A stretch of 64,000 nucleotides of DNA, taken from NCBI GenBank assembly GCA_902764875.1, contig CACWXP010000008.1:52227-116226 (forward strand), in the 5' to 3' direction. A program made the position numbers and the translations under genes. The stretch is from an uncultured Eubacteriales bacterium (GTDB lineage Bacteria > Bacillota > Clostridia > Christensenellales > Aristaeellaceae). Numbering within the stretch: the stretch's first letter is position 1; each line of letters begins with the position of its first letter. Below are positions 15,543-23,703 of this stretch, piece after piece. The notes under the pieces are model-generated. The model saw only the letters and a list, made by a program, of their open reading frames with translations. It was not told the origin of the DNA and searched no databases.

Positions 15543-17198
15543 TCACAGCTTGTCAACGATATCCACCGGTTCTTTCCCGAAGGTCTCGTAAAGCTGGTTG
15601 ATATATGCCTGCTCTGAATTGTTCTCCGCCTTTCGGCTCTCCCCTGCCGCGGGTACTCCGGCGGAAAAGGCGTAGTCCGTACCCGTCACCGCTTTCAGTA
15701 TGTTCCGGATCTCCGCCTTCTTCTCTTCCCGGTTCAGCGGGGCAATGAAGTATTCGGCACCCTCTGCCTTCAACGGGGTCCACCGGATTTCGTTCCCCTC
15801 GCAGGCGATCTTTCCCTGCGTCAGCAGCCCCCAGATCCGCGGGTCTTCCTTCGACAGCCGGTTCATGGCTTCTTTCCATGCCGCCTGCACGTCCGTCGCC
15901 ACGGGTTTCGCCGCCGTGGCGGTTTCCTTTTTCACCGCTTCCGTTTTCTTTTCCCGCGCTGAAACTGCCGGAATCCCTGCAGCCGCCGGACCAGCCGAAG
16001 CCCCGCCCGCGGGCGCCGCCGGAATCCCCCTTGCAATCCGCTCGTTCAGTTCCTCAATTTTCTTTTCCAGCTCAGCAATCCGGTCGCTCAGCGCCTGGGC
16101 GTCGCTTTCCCCGGTGCGCAGACAGCATTTCAGGCAAACGTTCTCCAGCGTCAGCCGCTGGCTCGAGGAGAAGCGCATCTCGCTCTCCGCGTTCATCGTC
16201 AGTTCCAGAATGGTCATCAGCCGGGTCACCGTGAAGTCTTCCGCCTGATTCCTGAATTCGTCCGCGTCCTCGTCCGTCAGATCCAGGATTTCGCCGATTT
16301 CCTCCGGACAGCATTTCGCCAGCAACAGCGTCCGGATGTGATAGCTGATATCCTTGATGAACACGGAAGGATCCCGTCCGTTCCGCATCACCTGGTCGAT
16401 CATGCCAAACAGTTCCCGCGTGTTTTCGGTGGCCAGTGCATTTGCGAACCGGAACAGAAAACCCTGGTCGCAGGTGCCCAGGATCCCGCGCACCATGTCC
16501 TCGTCAATCTCGTTGCCGTATCCGAGGCACATGTCCAGGATGCTCAGCGCGTCCCGCATGCCGCCTTCCGCCGCCCGGGCGATCACCATCAAAGCCCCCG
16601 GCGTCACTTTTGCGCCGCTGCCTTCCGCCGCTTCCTTCAGGCGGCCCTGGATGTCGCTCACCGCAATTCGGCCGAAGTCAAACCGCTGGCACCGGCTCAG
16701 AATCGTTTCCGGAAGCTTCTGCGGCTCCGTCGTTGCCAGGATGAAAACAATGTGCGCCGGCGGTTCTTCCAGCGTCTTCAGCAGCGCGTTGAATGCCGAA
16801 GTGGACAGCATATGCACTTCGTCAATGATGTATACCTTGTATTTGCCGTACTGCGGCGGATATTTCACCGTCTCGCGCAAATCCCGCATCTCGTCCACGC
16901 CGTTGTTGCTCGCCGCGTCGATTTCAATGATGTCCAGGCTTTCCTCGTTTTCCATCCGGATACAGTTCGGGCATTTTCCGCAGGGATCGCCGTTCTCCGG
17001 ATGCTCGCAGTTGATGGCCCGTGCGAGAATTTTCGCCGTGGAGGTCTTGCCCGTTCCCCGGGAGCCGCAGAACAGATACGCGTGCGCAATCCGGTCGCTC
17101 ACGACCTGGTTCCGCAGCGTTTCGATAATCGCCCGCTGCCCCACCATGTGGCTGAAATCCTTCGGACGCCACTGTCTGTATAAAGCGCGATATGCCAT
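15543..17198 (-). CDS. dnaX: DNA polymerase III subunit gamma/tau
   Basis: Clamp-loader ATPase of 551 aa. The Walker A motif GSRGTGKTS spans 45-53. Four zinc cysteines are at 64, 73, 76 and 79 (DPCGKCPNC). The DEVH box is in YIIDEVHMLS, and an arginine-finger SRC follows in LSRCQRFDF. After the collar comes an Ala/Pro-rich linker and a short tau-like C-terminus. The ATG at 17198 has GCGAGG upstream; it starts next to the comEA stop codon. It is the last gene of the cysS-comEA-dnaX group. Confidence 0.96.
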   Translation of the reverse strand: MAYRALYRQWRPKDFSHMVGQRAIIETLRNQVVSDRIAHAYLFCGSRGTGKTSTAKILARAINCEHPENGDPCGKCPNCIRMENEESLDIIEIDAASNNGVDEMRDLRETVKYPPQYGKYKVYIIDEVHMLSTSAFNALLKTLEEPPAHIVFILATTEPQKLPETILSRCQRFDFGRIAVSDIQGRLKEAAEGSGAKVTPGALMVIARAAEGGMRDALSILDMCLGYGNEIDEDMVRGILGTCDQGFLFRFANALATENTRELFGMIDQVMRNGRDPSVFIKDISYHIRTLLLAKCCPEEIGEILDLTDEDADEFRNQAEDFTVTRLMTILELTMNAESEMRFSSSQRLTLENVCLKCCLRTGESDAQALSDRIAELEKKIEELNERIARGIPAAPAGGASAGPAAAGIPAVSAREKKTEAVKKETATAAKPVATDVQAAWKEAMNRLSKEDPRIWGLLTQGKIACEGNEIRWTPLKAEGAEYFIAPLNREEKKAEIRNILKAVTGTDYAFSAGVPAAGESRKAENNSEQAYINQLYETFGKEPVDIVDKL

Positions 17199-17199
17199 G

Positions 17200-17592
17200 T
17201 CAATCCTCGCTTTCACCGGAAAGGATTGTCAGCATCGGGCGGATGGCTTCCAGTTTGCCCACTCCGATCCCTTTTACCGAAATCAGATCCTCCGGATAAA
17301 TGAACGGCCCGTTTTCTTCCCTTTCGCGCAGGACGGCCTCCGCGATGGAGGGCCCGATCCCCGGCAGGGCCGTCAACGCTTCCGCGTCACCCCGGTTCAC
17401 GAGATCTTCCGGATCCAGCCGTGAAAGCGGAGGAGCGGAGATTTCCCCGCTCCTTCCCCCTTCATAGGCAGCCGTTTCCTTCTGCGGAAGCGGAAAGATG
17501 CCCGCGACGCACAGCGCAGTGGAAATAAGGACCAGTCCGATGCCGATCCCTTTCCGAATCCGTTCAGACATTCTTCCGAACCTTCTGGCCAT
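17200..17592 (-). CDS. ComEA-like helix-hairpin-helix protein
   Basis: A 130-aa protein with an N-terminal transmembrane anchor (about residues 15-33) and a C-terminal ComEA-type tandem helix-hairpin-helix (LTALPGIGPSIAEAV and ISVKGIGVGKLEAI), which binds DNA non-specifically. ComEA is the membrane DNA receptor in competence, but lone ComEA-like proteins without comEC nearby, as here, are of uncertain role. The start is either 17592 (GAGG 9 nt upstream, 29-nt overlap with cysS) or the ATG at 17571 (8-nt overlap). Confidence 0.82.
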   Translation of the reverse strand: MARRFGRMSERIRKGIGIGLVLISTALCVAGIFPLPQKETAAYEGGRSGEISAPPLSRLDPEDLVNRGDAEALTALPGIGPSIAEAVLREREENGPFIYPEDLISVKGIGVGKLEAIRPMLTILSGESED

Positions 17593-18970
17593 TCTTTGTG
17601 TCCTCTACGATGTATCCCGCGTCCTTCAGCGCGTCCCGTAGTTCGTCGCTGCGCTTCCAGTCCTTGTTCTTCCTGGCTTCTTCGCGCTCCTGCAGCATCT
17701 GCTGAATCTCCGCAGGGATCTCATCCTCTTCCTTTGTCAGGAATCCAAGCACCCCGCACAGCGCCCTCAGGCTGCCCAGCGCCGTCTCCGCCGCTTCCTT
17801 CGAGCTCTTTTCGCCGATGGAAACGTTGGCGTCCTTCACCAGTTCGAAAACAGCGCCCAGGGCGTCCGCCGTGTTCAGGTCGTCGTCCATCGCGTCGTCA
17901 AACCGCTTCTCATAGCCCTTGATCCGCTCCGTAAAGGCCTTTTCGTCGTCGTTCATGGGCCGGTCTTCGCCGTTTTCCACGTAGAACCTCAGGTGGTTCC
18001 GCGCCGTGTAAAGGCGGTTCAGGCTGGCGTTAGCCGCTTCAATCAACTCCCGGCTGAAGTTGATCGGGCTGCGGTAGTGGCTGCTGAGCATGAACAGGCG
18101 CACGGCCTCCAGGTCGTATTCCTTCGAAATATCGCGCACCGTGAAGAAGTTGTTCAGGCTCTTGCTCATCTTCTGGTTGTCCACGTTGATGAACCCGTTG
18201 TGCATCCAATAGTGCACGTAGGGCTTCCCCGTGGCGCCTTCGCTCTGGGCAATCTCGTTCTCGTGGTGCGGGAAGAGCAGATCCTTCCCGCCGCAGTGGA
18301 TGTCAAATGTTTCGCCCAGGTATTTCATGCTCATCGCCGAGCATTCAATGTGCCATCCGGGCCGTCCTTTCCCCCAGGGGCTGTCCCAGGCCGGTTCGCC
18401 GGGTTTTTGGGCCTTCCAGAGGGTAAAATCCTCCGGGCTTTCCTTTTCCGTTTCAACGTCAAGGCGGTCGCTGGCGCCCATCTCCCGCTCTTCCGTCCGC
18501 TGTCCGCTCAGCTTCCCGTATCCCGGGAAAGCCGAAACCCGGTAATAAACGTCGCCCGATGGCGTCGCGTAGGCGTGTCCGTTTTCAATCAACCGGGAAA
18601 CCAGCGCAATGATCTCCGGAATATGCTCCGTCGCCTTCGGATGCACCGTTGCCGGCCGGATGCCCAGGGCTTTTGCGTCCGTGTAGTATTCGGCAATGAA
18701 CCGGTCCGCCAGTTCCTTCACGGTGATACCTTCCTCGTTGGCCCGCCGGATCATTTTGTCGTCAATGTCCGTAAAGTTCTGTACAAACGTCACGTCGTAT
18801 CCTTCGCGCTCCAGCTGCCGCCGCAGCACGTCAAAGGTGATGAACGGCCGCGCGTTGCCGATGTGGAAATAGTTGTATACAGTAGGGCCGCAGGCATAGA
18901 TGCCCGCCTTCCCTTCGTGAACAGGTTTGAATTCTTCCTTTTTGCGGCTCAGGCTGTTATAAATATACAT
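17564..18970 (-). CDS. cysS: Cysteine--tRNA ligase
   Basis: Class I aminoacyl-tRNA synthetase of 468 aa, the usual length. It has HIGN at 36-39 (HIGH motif), the zinc Cys in YACGPTVYN, WHIECSAM and HCGGKDLLFPHHENE, and KMSKS in NQKMSKSLNNFF. The C-terminal helical domain ends at the comEA overlap. AGGA lies 10 nt before the ATG. It is followed by comEA and dnaX on the same transcript. Confidence 0.97.
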   Translation of the reverse strand: MYIYNSLSRKKEEFKPVHEGKAGIYACGPTVYNYFHIGNARPFITFDVLRRQLEREGYDVTFVQNFTDIDDKMIRRANEEGITVKELADRFIAEYYTDAKALGIRPATVHPKATEHIPEIIALVSRLIENGHAYATPSGDVYYRVSAFPGYGKLSGQRTEEREMGASDRLDVETEKESPEDFTLWKAQKPGEPAWDSPWGKGRPGWHIECSAMSMKYLGETFDIHCGGKDLLFPHHENEIAQSEGATGKPYVHYWMHNGFINVDNQKMSKSLNNFFTVRDISKEYDLEAVRLFMLSSHYRSPINFSRELIEAANASLNRLYTARNHLRFYVENGEDRPMNDDEKAFTERIKGYEKRFDDAMDDDLNTADALGAVFELVKDANVSIGEKSSKEAAETALGSLRALCGVLGFLTKEEDEIPAEIQQMLQEREEARKNKDWKRSDELRDALKDAGYIVEDTKNGQKVRKNV

Positions 18971-18977
18971 GCATTTT

Positions 18978-19580
18978 TCATCCTTTCTTTCGGGCGATTC
19001 GGTTCATTACAATGCGGATCACTGCCAGCAGCCAGATCACGCCCGCCGCGATCCCCACCCACAGGGTCCATGCGGCGAAATCTGCCTTCAGCTTTATCTT
19101 TCCGTCATCCGCTTCCGCCATTTCCGCCTTCGTGCGGCCGGCGGTCATCTTCTTCTCGGCCAGGACGGTCTTCCCGTCCTCCGTACAGATCCGGAAAGTA
19201 ATCTCCACCTTTGTAAAGAAAACGTCGTCCGGTGTTTTCCAGCTGCCGATGAACGTCAGTTCGTCGGAATCCTCGTGGGTGATCGTGTATTCCGGCTTCT
19301 GTTTCTTGATCGTCAGTTTTTTCCCGTTCACCGTCTGAAATACAACCTGGCCCGGGTCGGTGGCTTTGGGCTCGGTCTCAATCTCGAGGGTCAGCAGCAG
19401 CTTCCCCTGCGGCATGCTCGCCAGGGATGCGCTTCCTTCAAAGGAAGCGATATTGTTCTTCTCCCATGTCCATTCCTTTTCCTGAAGCGAGAGAATGCTC
19501 TCTCCCTCCGCCCTGCAAAGGGCCGGGAAAAGCGTCAGGATCAAGGCCAGAATCACCAGGCCGGGCCTGAAGCGTCTCAT
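18978..19580 (-). CDS. Hypothetical exported protein with C-terminal membrane anchor
   Basis: A 200-aa protein I do not recognise. It has a signal peptide (MRRFRPGLVILALILTL, cut after the ALCRAEG region) and a beta-rich extracellular part rich in Lys, Glu and Thr. A C-terminal transmembrane helix (about 172-192) is followed by the basic tail RIARKKG. The start has AGGAGG 7 nt upstream. It ends 7 nt before cysS, so the two are probably cotranscribed. A sortase motif is not seen. Confidence 0.75.
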   Translation of the reverse strand: MRRFRPGLVILALILTLFPALCRAEGESILSLQEKEWTWEKNNIASFEGSASLASMPQGKLLLTLEIETEPKATDPGQVVFQTVNGKKLTIKKQKPEYTITHEDSDELTFIGSWKTPDDVFFTKVEITFRICTEDGKTVLAEKKMTAGRTKAEMAEADDGKIKLKADFAAWTLWVGIAAGVIWLLAVIRIVMNRIARKKG

Positions 19581-19629
19581 TCGGGTTCCTCCTGTCGTGT
19601 CGGTTCAAAGCAATCCTTTGTCCCTGAAG

Positions 19630-20322
19630 TCATTCTTTGTCTCCGGGATCCTTTTTTTCGGTGCCCATCATCTGATCCGAAAAATCGTTCAGCTGTTTAT
19701 CAAATTCGTCCGAAAACTTTTTCAGGTTTTCACCCAGTTCGTCCAGTGAACTGTTCACCTTGTCCATCATTTTGTCAACCGGCGGCATCTGTTCGAAGAG
19801 GTCATTGATGGCCGCGCTCATGGGACAGTCCGCAAAGTCTCCGTCGCCGTTCTTTTCATCCGGGTCGTCAACGCGGATCACGGGAACGTCCCGGTTGTCC
19901 CGTGCCGCGTATTCTGCGGCCACCGGCCCATCAAATCTTGGCATTTCGATCACGGGTGCCTCCCGGTATTCCGGCGCTTCCTTGTCCTTCTCGTCTGTCG
20001 CGGCCGCATCAGCTTCCTGCTCTGCAGTTTCCTGTTTCGCCTTCTCCGCCGCTTCCTTTTCCGCCCGGATCCGGTCCAGCTCCGCGCCGATCTCCGCCGC
20101 CTTCTTCAGATCTTCCTGCAGTTCTTCCGGAAATGCAACGCCCTGCTTCGAAAGTTCGAATACCTTGCTGCCGATCTCGCTGAAAACATCCTTCTTTTCA
20201 TTCGCCAGGTTGTATTCTCCAACCTTCTGCTTTGCCCCTGCAGCCAGGTCGCTCGCCTTGTTGCCGATGGCTTCGATGCTCTTCATCACGATGTTCTTCA
20301 GGCTTCCCCCGAATTCAGACAT
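19630..20322 (-). CDS. Hypothetical coiled-coil protein
   Basis: A 230-aa soluble, highly charged protein with no domain I recognise. Residues 1-40 form an amphipathic region rich in Ala, Gly and Lys. Residues 60-115 are Glu/Ala/Lys-rich and likely coiled coil, and the Asp-rich middle is probably disordered. The C-terminal DEFDKQLNDFSDQM region is helical. The start has an AAAGGAGG ribosome binding site, just downstream of a terminator hairpin following the transketolase genes. Confidence 0.7.
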   Translation of the reverse strand: MSEFGGSLKNIVMKSIEAIGNKASDLAAGAKQKVGEYNLANEKKDVFSEIGSKVFELSKQGVAFPEELQEDLKKAAEIGAELDRIRAEKEAAEKAKQETAEQEADAAATDEKDKEAPEYREAPVIEMPRFDGPVAAEYAARDNRDVPVIRVDDPDEKNGDGDFADCPMSAAINDLFEQMPPVDKMMDKVNSSLDELGENLKKFSDEFDKQLNDFSDQMMGTEKKDPGDKE

Positions 20323-20339
20323 GCCCTTTTCCTCCTTTT

Positions 20340-20374
20340 GAAAAAGCCCTTCCCGTCCTGAAAAACGGGAAGGG
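20340..20374 (-). terminator. Terminator after the transketolase genes
   Basis: A 10-bp stem CCCTTCCCGT/ACGGGAAGGG (20347-20374) with an 8-nt loop, followed on the minus strand by CTTTTTC. It lies 20 nt past the transketolase stop and immediately before the ribosome binding site of the next gene, so it may be leaky or act as an attenuator for that gene. Confidence 0.82.
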
Positions 20375-20394
20375 ATCCGTCCGCACAGGTGTTT

Positions 20395-21312
20395 TTACAG
20401 ACTGCTGCAAATGGTCTCGGCAATCTGCGGACCGGTCAGTCCGTATTCAACCAGCAGGTCGGCGGGTTTTCCGCTCTGTCCGAACTCGTCGTTGATGCCG
20501 ATCTTTTTGAAGGTCTCAACACCCTTGCCGATCAGCAGCGGGGCAACTGCGTCGCCCAGTCCGCCGATCACGGAATGCTCTTCAACCGTAAAGACTTTCT
20601 TGCACTTCACCGCGTATTGGATTGCCAGTTCGTCGTCGAAGGGTTTGATCGTGTGGAAGCAAACCAGCGCTGCGTTGATGCCCTTCTTGGCCAGCTCTTC
20701 CACTGCGTTCAGCGTGTGCTCCAGCATCACGCCGCAGGTAAAGATCACCAGGTCGCTTCCGTCCTTGATCACGTTGCCCTTGCCAACTGTGAAGGGTCTC
20801 GGATCGTAAACAGGGGTGGGCAGGCGACACGTGCGGATGTACACGGGTCCGTCGATCTTCGCCGCCGCTTCGACGCACTGGTAGGTTTCGTTGGCGTCCG
20901 AGGGAACAAGCACCGTCATTCCCGGCAGCACCCGCATCAGCGCCAGGTCTTCAATCGCCTGGTGGCTTCCGCCGTCTTCGCCCAGCGTGATGCCGGCGTG
21001 GCTGAAGCCGAATTTAACGTTGAAATGCGGATAGCAAACGCCGTTGCGGATCTGGTCGTAGCTTCTTCCCGCAAAAACCGCAAACGTGGAGCAGAAGGGA
21101 ATCAGGCCCATCGTGCTCATGCCGGCCGCCATGTCCACCATATCGGCTTCGGCAATGCCGCAGTCAAAGAACCGTTCCGGATAGGCCTTTTTAAAGGCGT
21201 TGGTCATCGTGGCGTTGGACAGGTCGGCGTCCAGCACAACCACCTTGTCGTTGGCTTCGCCGAGTTTCACAAGGGCCTCACCATAGGCAACACGTGTAGC
21301 TTTCTTTTCCAT
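20395..21312 (-). CDS. Transketolase, C-terminal subunit
   Basis: A 305-aa protein covering the pyrimidine-binding and C-terminal domains of transketolase, as in split archaeal and clostridial enzymes. It has DADLSNATMT at the start, the cofactor-activating Glu in CGIAEADMVDMAAG, and a C-terminal domain with FTVEEHSVIGG. With the N-terminal subunit, 4 nt upstream, it should interconvert ketose and aldose phosphates of the pentose phosphate pathway. A related split enzyme with another substrate cannot be excluded. Confidence 0.92.
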   Translation of the reverse strand: MEKKATRVAYGEALVKLGEANDKVVVLDADLSNATMTNAFKKAYPERFFDCGIAEADMVDMAAGMSTMGLIPFCSTFAVFAGRSYDQIRNGVCYPHFNVKFGFSHAGITLGEDGGSHQAIEDLALMRVLPGMTVLVPSDANETYQCVEAAAKIDGPVYIRTCRLPTPVYDPRPFTVGKGNVIKDGSDLVIFTCGVMLEHTLNAVEELAKKGINAALVCFHTIKPFDDELAIQYAVKCKKVFTVEEHSVIGGLGDAVAPLLIGKGVETFKKIGINDEFGQSGKPADLLVEYGLTGPQIAETICSSL

Positions 21313-21316
21313 CTTT

Positions 21317-22132
21317 TCAGCCCTCCAGTTCTTTCAGTGCCTGCGCAGCCTGTTCCGCGTTCGGGGCTTTGCCGTGCCAGCCAACCTGGCCTTCCATGAA
21401 GCTCACGCCCTTGCCCTTCAGCGTGTTCAGCAGAATGTAGCGGGGTTTTCCGGGGCAGGCCGGTACCCGCAACGCGTCCAGTACCTGCTGCATGTCGTTC
21501 CCGTCCGCAACTTCGATCACGTCATAGCCGAAGGCAACCGCTTTCGCCTTGATGTCGCCCAGGCTCATCACTTCGTCGTTCGTGCCGTCAATCTGCATGC
21601 CGTTGTGGTCCAGAATCACGGTCAGGTTGTCCAGTTTGTAGTGTGCGGCAGCCATGCTCGCTTCCCAAACGAGGCCTTCCTGACTTTCCCCGTCGCCGAT
21701 CACTGTGTAAACGTGGCATTTGTTGCCCGTGTGCTTAGCGCCCAGCGCCATGCCCACCGCGATGGAGATCCCCTGGCCCAGTGAGCCCGTGGAGGCGTCC
21801 ACGCCCGGGCACTTCTTGATATCCGGATGTCCCTGCAGGATGCCGTGCAGCTGCCGGAAATGATCGAACTCTTCCGGTCCAAAGTATCCCTTCTCGCACA
21901 GTGTGCCGTAAAGCGCGGGTGCGGCATGTCCCTTGCTCAGTACAAAGCGGTCCCGGTTCGGATCCTTGTCGTTCTTGGGATCCACACCCTTCATAATTTC
22001 AAAATAAAGCGCCACCAGCGCATCCGTGCAGGAAAGAGATCCGCCGGGATGGCCCGCGCCCGCCTTGGATGTCATGGTAATAATGTCCCGGCGCACCGCC
22101 CGGGCTTTGGATTGTAAAGTCTGAAGATCCAT
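21317..22132 (-). CDS. Transketolase, N-terminal subunit
   Basis: A 271-aa protein covering the thiamine-diphosphate domain. GAGHPGGSLSCTDAL and SKGHAAPALY lie near the start, and the GDG...N motif is GDGESQEGLVWEAS followed by DHNGMQIDG. It is transcribed first from a perfect consensus promoter and is separated by only 4 nt from the C-terminal subunit. The split form is common in Clostridia. Confidence 0.93.
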   Translation of the reverse strand: MDLQTLQSKARAVRRDIITMTSKAGAGHPGGSLSCTDALVALYFEIMKGVDPKNDKDPNRDRFVLSKGHAAPALYGTLCEKGYFGPEEFDHFRQLHGILQGHPDIKKCPGVDASTGSLGQGISIAVGMALGAKHTGNKCHVYTVIGDGESQEGLVWEASMAAAHYKLDNLTVILDHNGMQIDGTNDEVMSLGDIKAKAVAFGYDVIEVADGNDMQQVLDALRVPACPGKPRYILLNTLKGKGVSFMEGQVGWHGKAPNAEQAAQALKELEG

Positions 22133-22167
22133 TCCATTCCCTCCTGACTGGTTTTGTCCGTACTTAA

Positions 22168-22196
22168 ATTATATGTTTTCCCCCTTTACTTGTCAA
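22168..22196 (-). promoter_or_regulatory. Consensus promoter of the transketolase genes
   Basis: Minus-strand TTGACA (22191-22196), 17-bp spacer and TATAAT (22168-22173), both hexamers perfect, consistent with high expression. Confidence 0.92.
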
Positions 22197-22215
22197 TGAC
22201 CATATGGGTCCCCCT

Positions 22216-22875
22216 TCATCTGTTCAATTCAACATCCCGCGAGGCATAATCGGCTTCGATCTGCTCTTTCCATTCTGCGCCAACAGTCTCACGGGCGCGC
22301 ATTCTGCCGACCGTCATGCTCACCGTGTCATAATTCAGCGTCACGCCTTTTCGGTCGTTGTGAAACCGAACCGCTCTGTCCGCGCCGATGCCATAGTGTG
22401 CGGCGGTCTCCACCGCGTCTATATTTGCTCCCAGGAACAGGAATTCCCATCCGTACCTGTTCTTCTGCCGTCTGACCATTTTCTTCACCTCTTCACTGCT
22501 GTACCGGTGGCTGGCGTTCTCCATGCCGTCAGTCGTAATGACAAAGATGGTATGTTCCGGACGGTCCTCGTCCCGTGCGTACTTGTGTACGTTTCCAATG
22601 TGGTGGATCGCCTGTCCGATGGCATCAATCAGCGCGGTTCCTCCACCGACGAAATACTGGCGTTCTGTCAGCGGCTCGATCTTTCCGATGCTCACCCTGT
22701 CGTGAATGACATGACTCTCATTGGAAAAGAGAACCGTGGATACCAGCGCATCCCCTTCCTCTTTCCGCTGCTTTTCGATCATGCTGTTGAAACCGCCGAT
22801 CGTATCCGCTTCCATCCCCGACATGGATCCGCTCTTGTCAAGAATAAAAACCAGTTCCGTCAAATTTTTCTTCAT
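22216..22875 (-). CDS. VWA domain protein
   Basis: A 219-aa protein consisting of one von Willebrand factor A domain. The metal-ion-dependent adhesion site is complete: DKSGSM at 13-18, the Thr in GGGTALIDAI and the Asp in ITTDGMENASH. There is no signal peptide, so it is probably cytoplasmic. The ATG at 22875 has GGAGG 8 nt upstream; the open frame further upstream does not resemble the domain. The binding partner is unknown. It may be cotranscribed with the secreted protein gene upstream. Confidence 0.85.
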   Translation of the reverse strand: MKKNLTELVFILDKSGSMSGMEADTIGGFNSMIEKQRKEEGDALVSTVLFSNESHVIHDRVSIGKIEPLTERQYFVGGGTALIDAIGQAIHHIGNVHKYARDEDRPEHTIFVITTDGMENASHRYSSEEVKKMVRRQKNRYGWEFLFLGANIDAVETAAHYGIGADRAVRFHNDRKGVTLNYDTVSMTVGRMRARETVGAEWKEQIEADYASRDVELNR

Positions 22876-23023
22876 TTTGGTGCCCTCCTGTTTCTGATTG
22901 AGGAAGAATGATTCCTTCGCTCTGAGGGCATCATACCAGACTTCAGCCCGGAACAGGTCGCCTGCCGGGCGACAACTGATTTTCGTCAGATCATCCCCGC
23001 CCGGCACAGGCCGGATATATCAG

Positions 23024-23602
23024 TCACTGAGTGTCCTCCGTCAGCCTGCTCACCGTATCGATGCCCAGGGCACGGACCGCTATTTTCACCACGGTCTCCA
23101 TGGAGTTCAGTCTGGATCCGATCTGATCGATCCTTGCGCGTACTTCGGATTTTTCCACATCAATTCCGTCCTTCAGGGTCGACAGGATATCCTTCACGTC
23201 TGCGATGATTTCCGCCGCGGCTTCTTCAAACCCCGAAATCTCCGCAGCATCGGCGAGCTCAGCAATCTCCTGGATGTCGAGCGCTTCACCGGTCTTTGCG
23301 GTGACCGCCGGACGCAGCAGCTGCCAGATCGCTCTGTAAACGGCTTCTGCCTTTTCCAGATAGACGGCCTGGGCATCCGCCGGAATTTGGTTGAATGCAT
23401 CGGTCGCCGGATCGGCAACCCGGTCATCCACCAGCTGCACAGCCGCGTTGGCAGAGTCCGTTTCCGAAGCCGTGATCTCCCCGTATATGTGAACCATCAG
23501 ATCCGAAAGATCCTGGCCCAGGGTCACAACGACGGTGAAGGCGATCTGCGTCTCTGTCATTTCCGATTCGTCCATCGCGGCGGAGGCCGTCCACATCAGC
23601 AT
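23024..23602 (-). CDS. Hypothetical protein, possibly secreted, with interrupted signal peptide
   Basis: A 192-aa acidic, largely helical protein of unknown family. Its start MLMWTASAAMDE looks like the end of a signal peptide. The upstream half lies in the same frame (from an ATG at 23659 with AGGA 9 nt upstream), reading MTFRQTGLCRWMTLALTM, but is separated by one TGA at 23603-23605. The stop is directly followed by the ATG at 23602. Either a recent nonsense mutation has split the gene, or translation restarts. The domain after the signal peptide has no recognised motif. Confidence 0.55.
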   Translation of the reverse strand: MLMWTASAAMDESEMTETQIAFTVVVTLGQDLSDLMVHIYGEITASETDSANAAVQLVDDRVADPATDAFNQIPADAQAVYLEKAEAVYRAIWQLLRPAVTAKTGEALDIQEIAELADAAEISGFEEAAAEIIADVKDILSTLKDGIDVEKSEVRARIDQIGSRLNSMETVVKIAVRALGIDTVSRLTEDTQ

Positions 23603-23659
23603 TCACATCGTCAGCGCAAGCGTCATCCATCTGCAAAGTCCTGTCTGTCTGAAGGTCAT
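23603..23659 (-). pseudogene. 5' end of the secreted-protein gene cut by TGA
   Basis: Nineteen codons in frame with the gene at 23024-23602, giving a basic start and a hydrophobic stretch as in a signal peptide, then TGA. The ribosome binding site AAAGGA lies before this upstream ATG, which supports it as the original start. Confidence 0.55.
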
Positions 23660-23703
23660 CTTTCTTCATCCTTTCCGTTTGATTATTATTCCTGTTCATC
23701 GGG

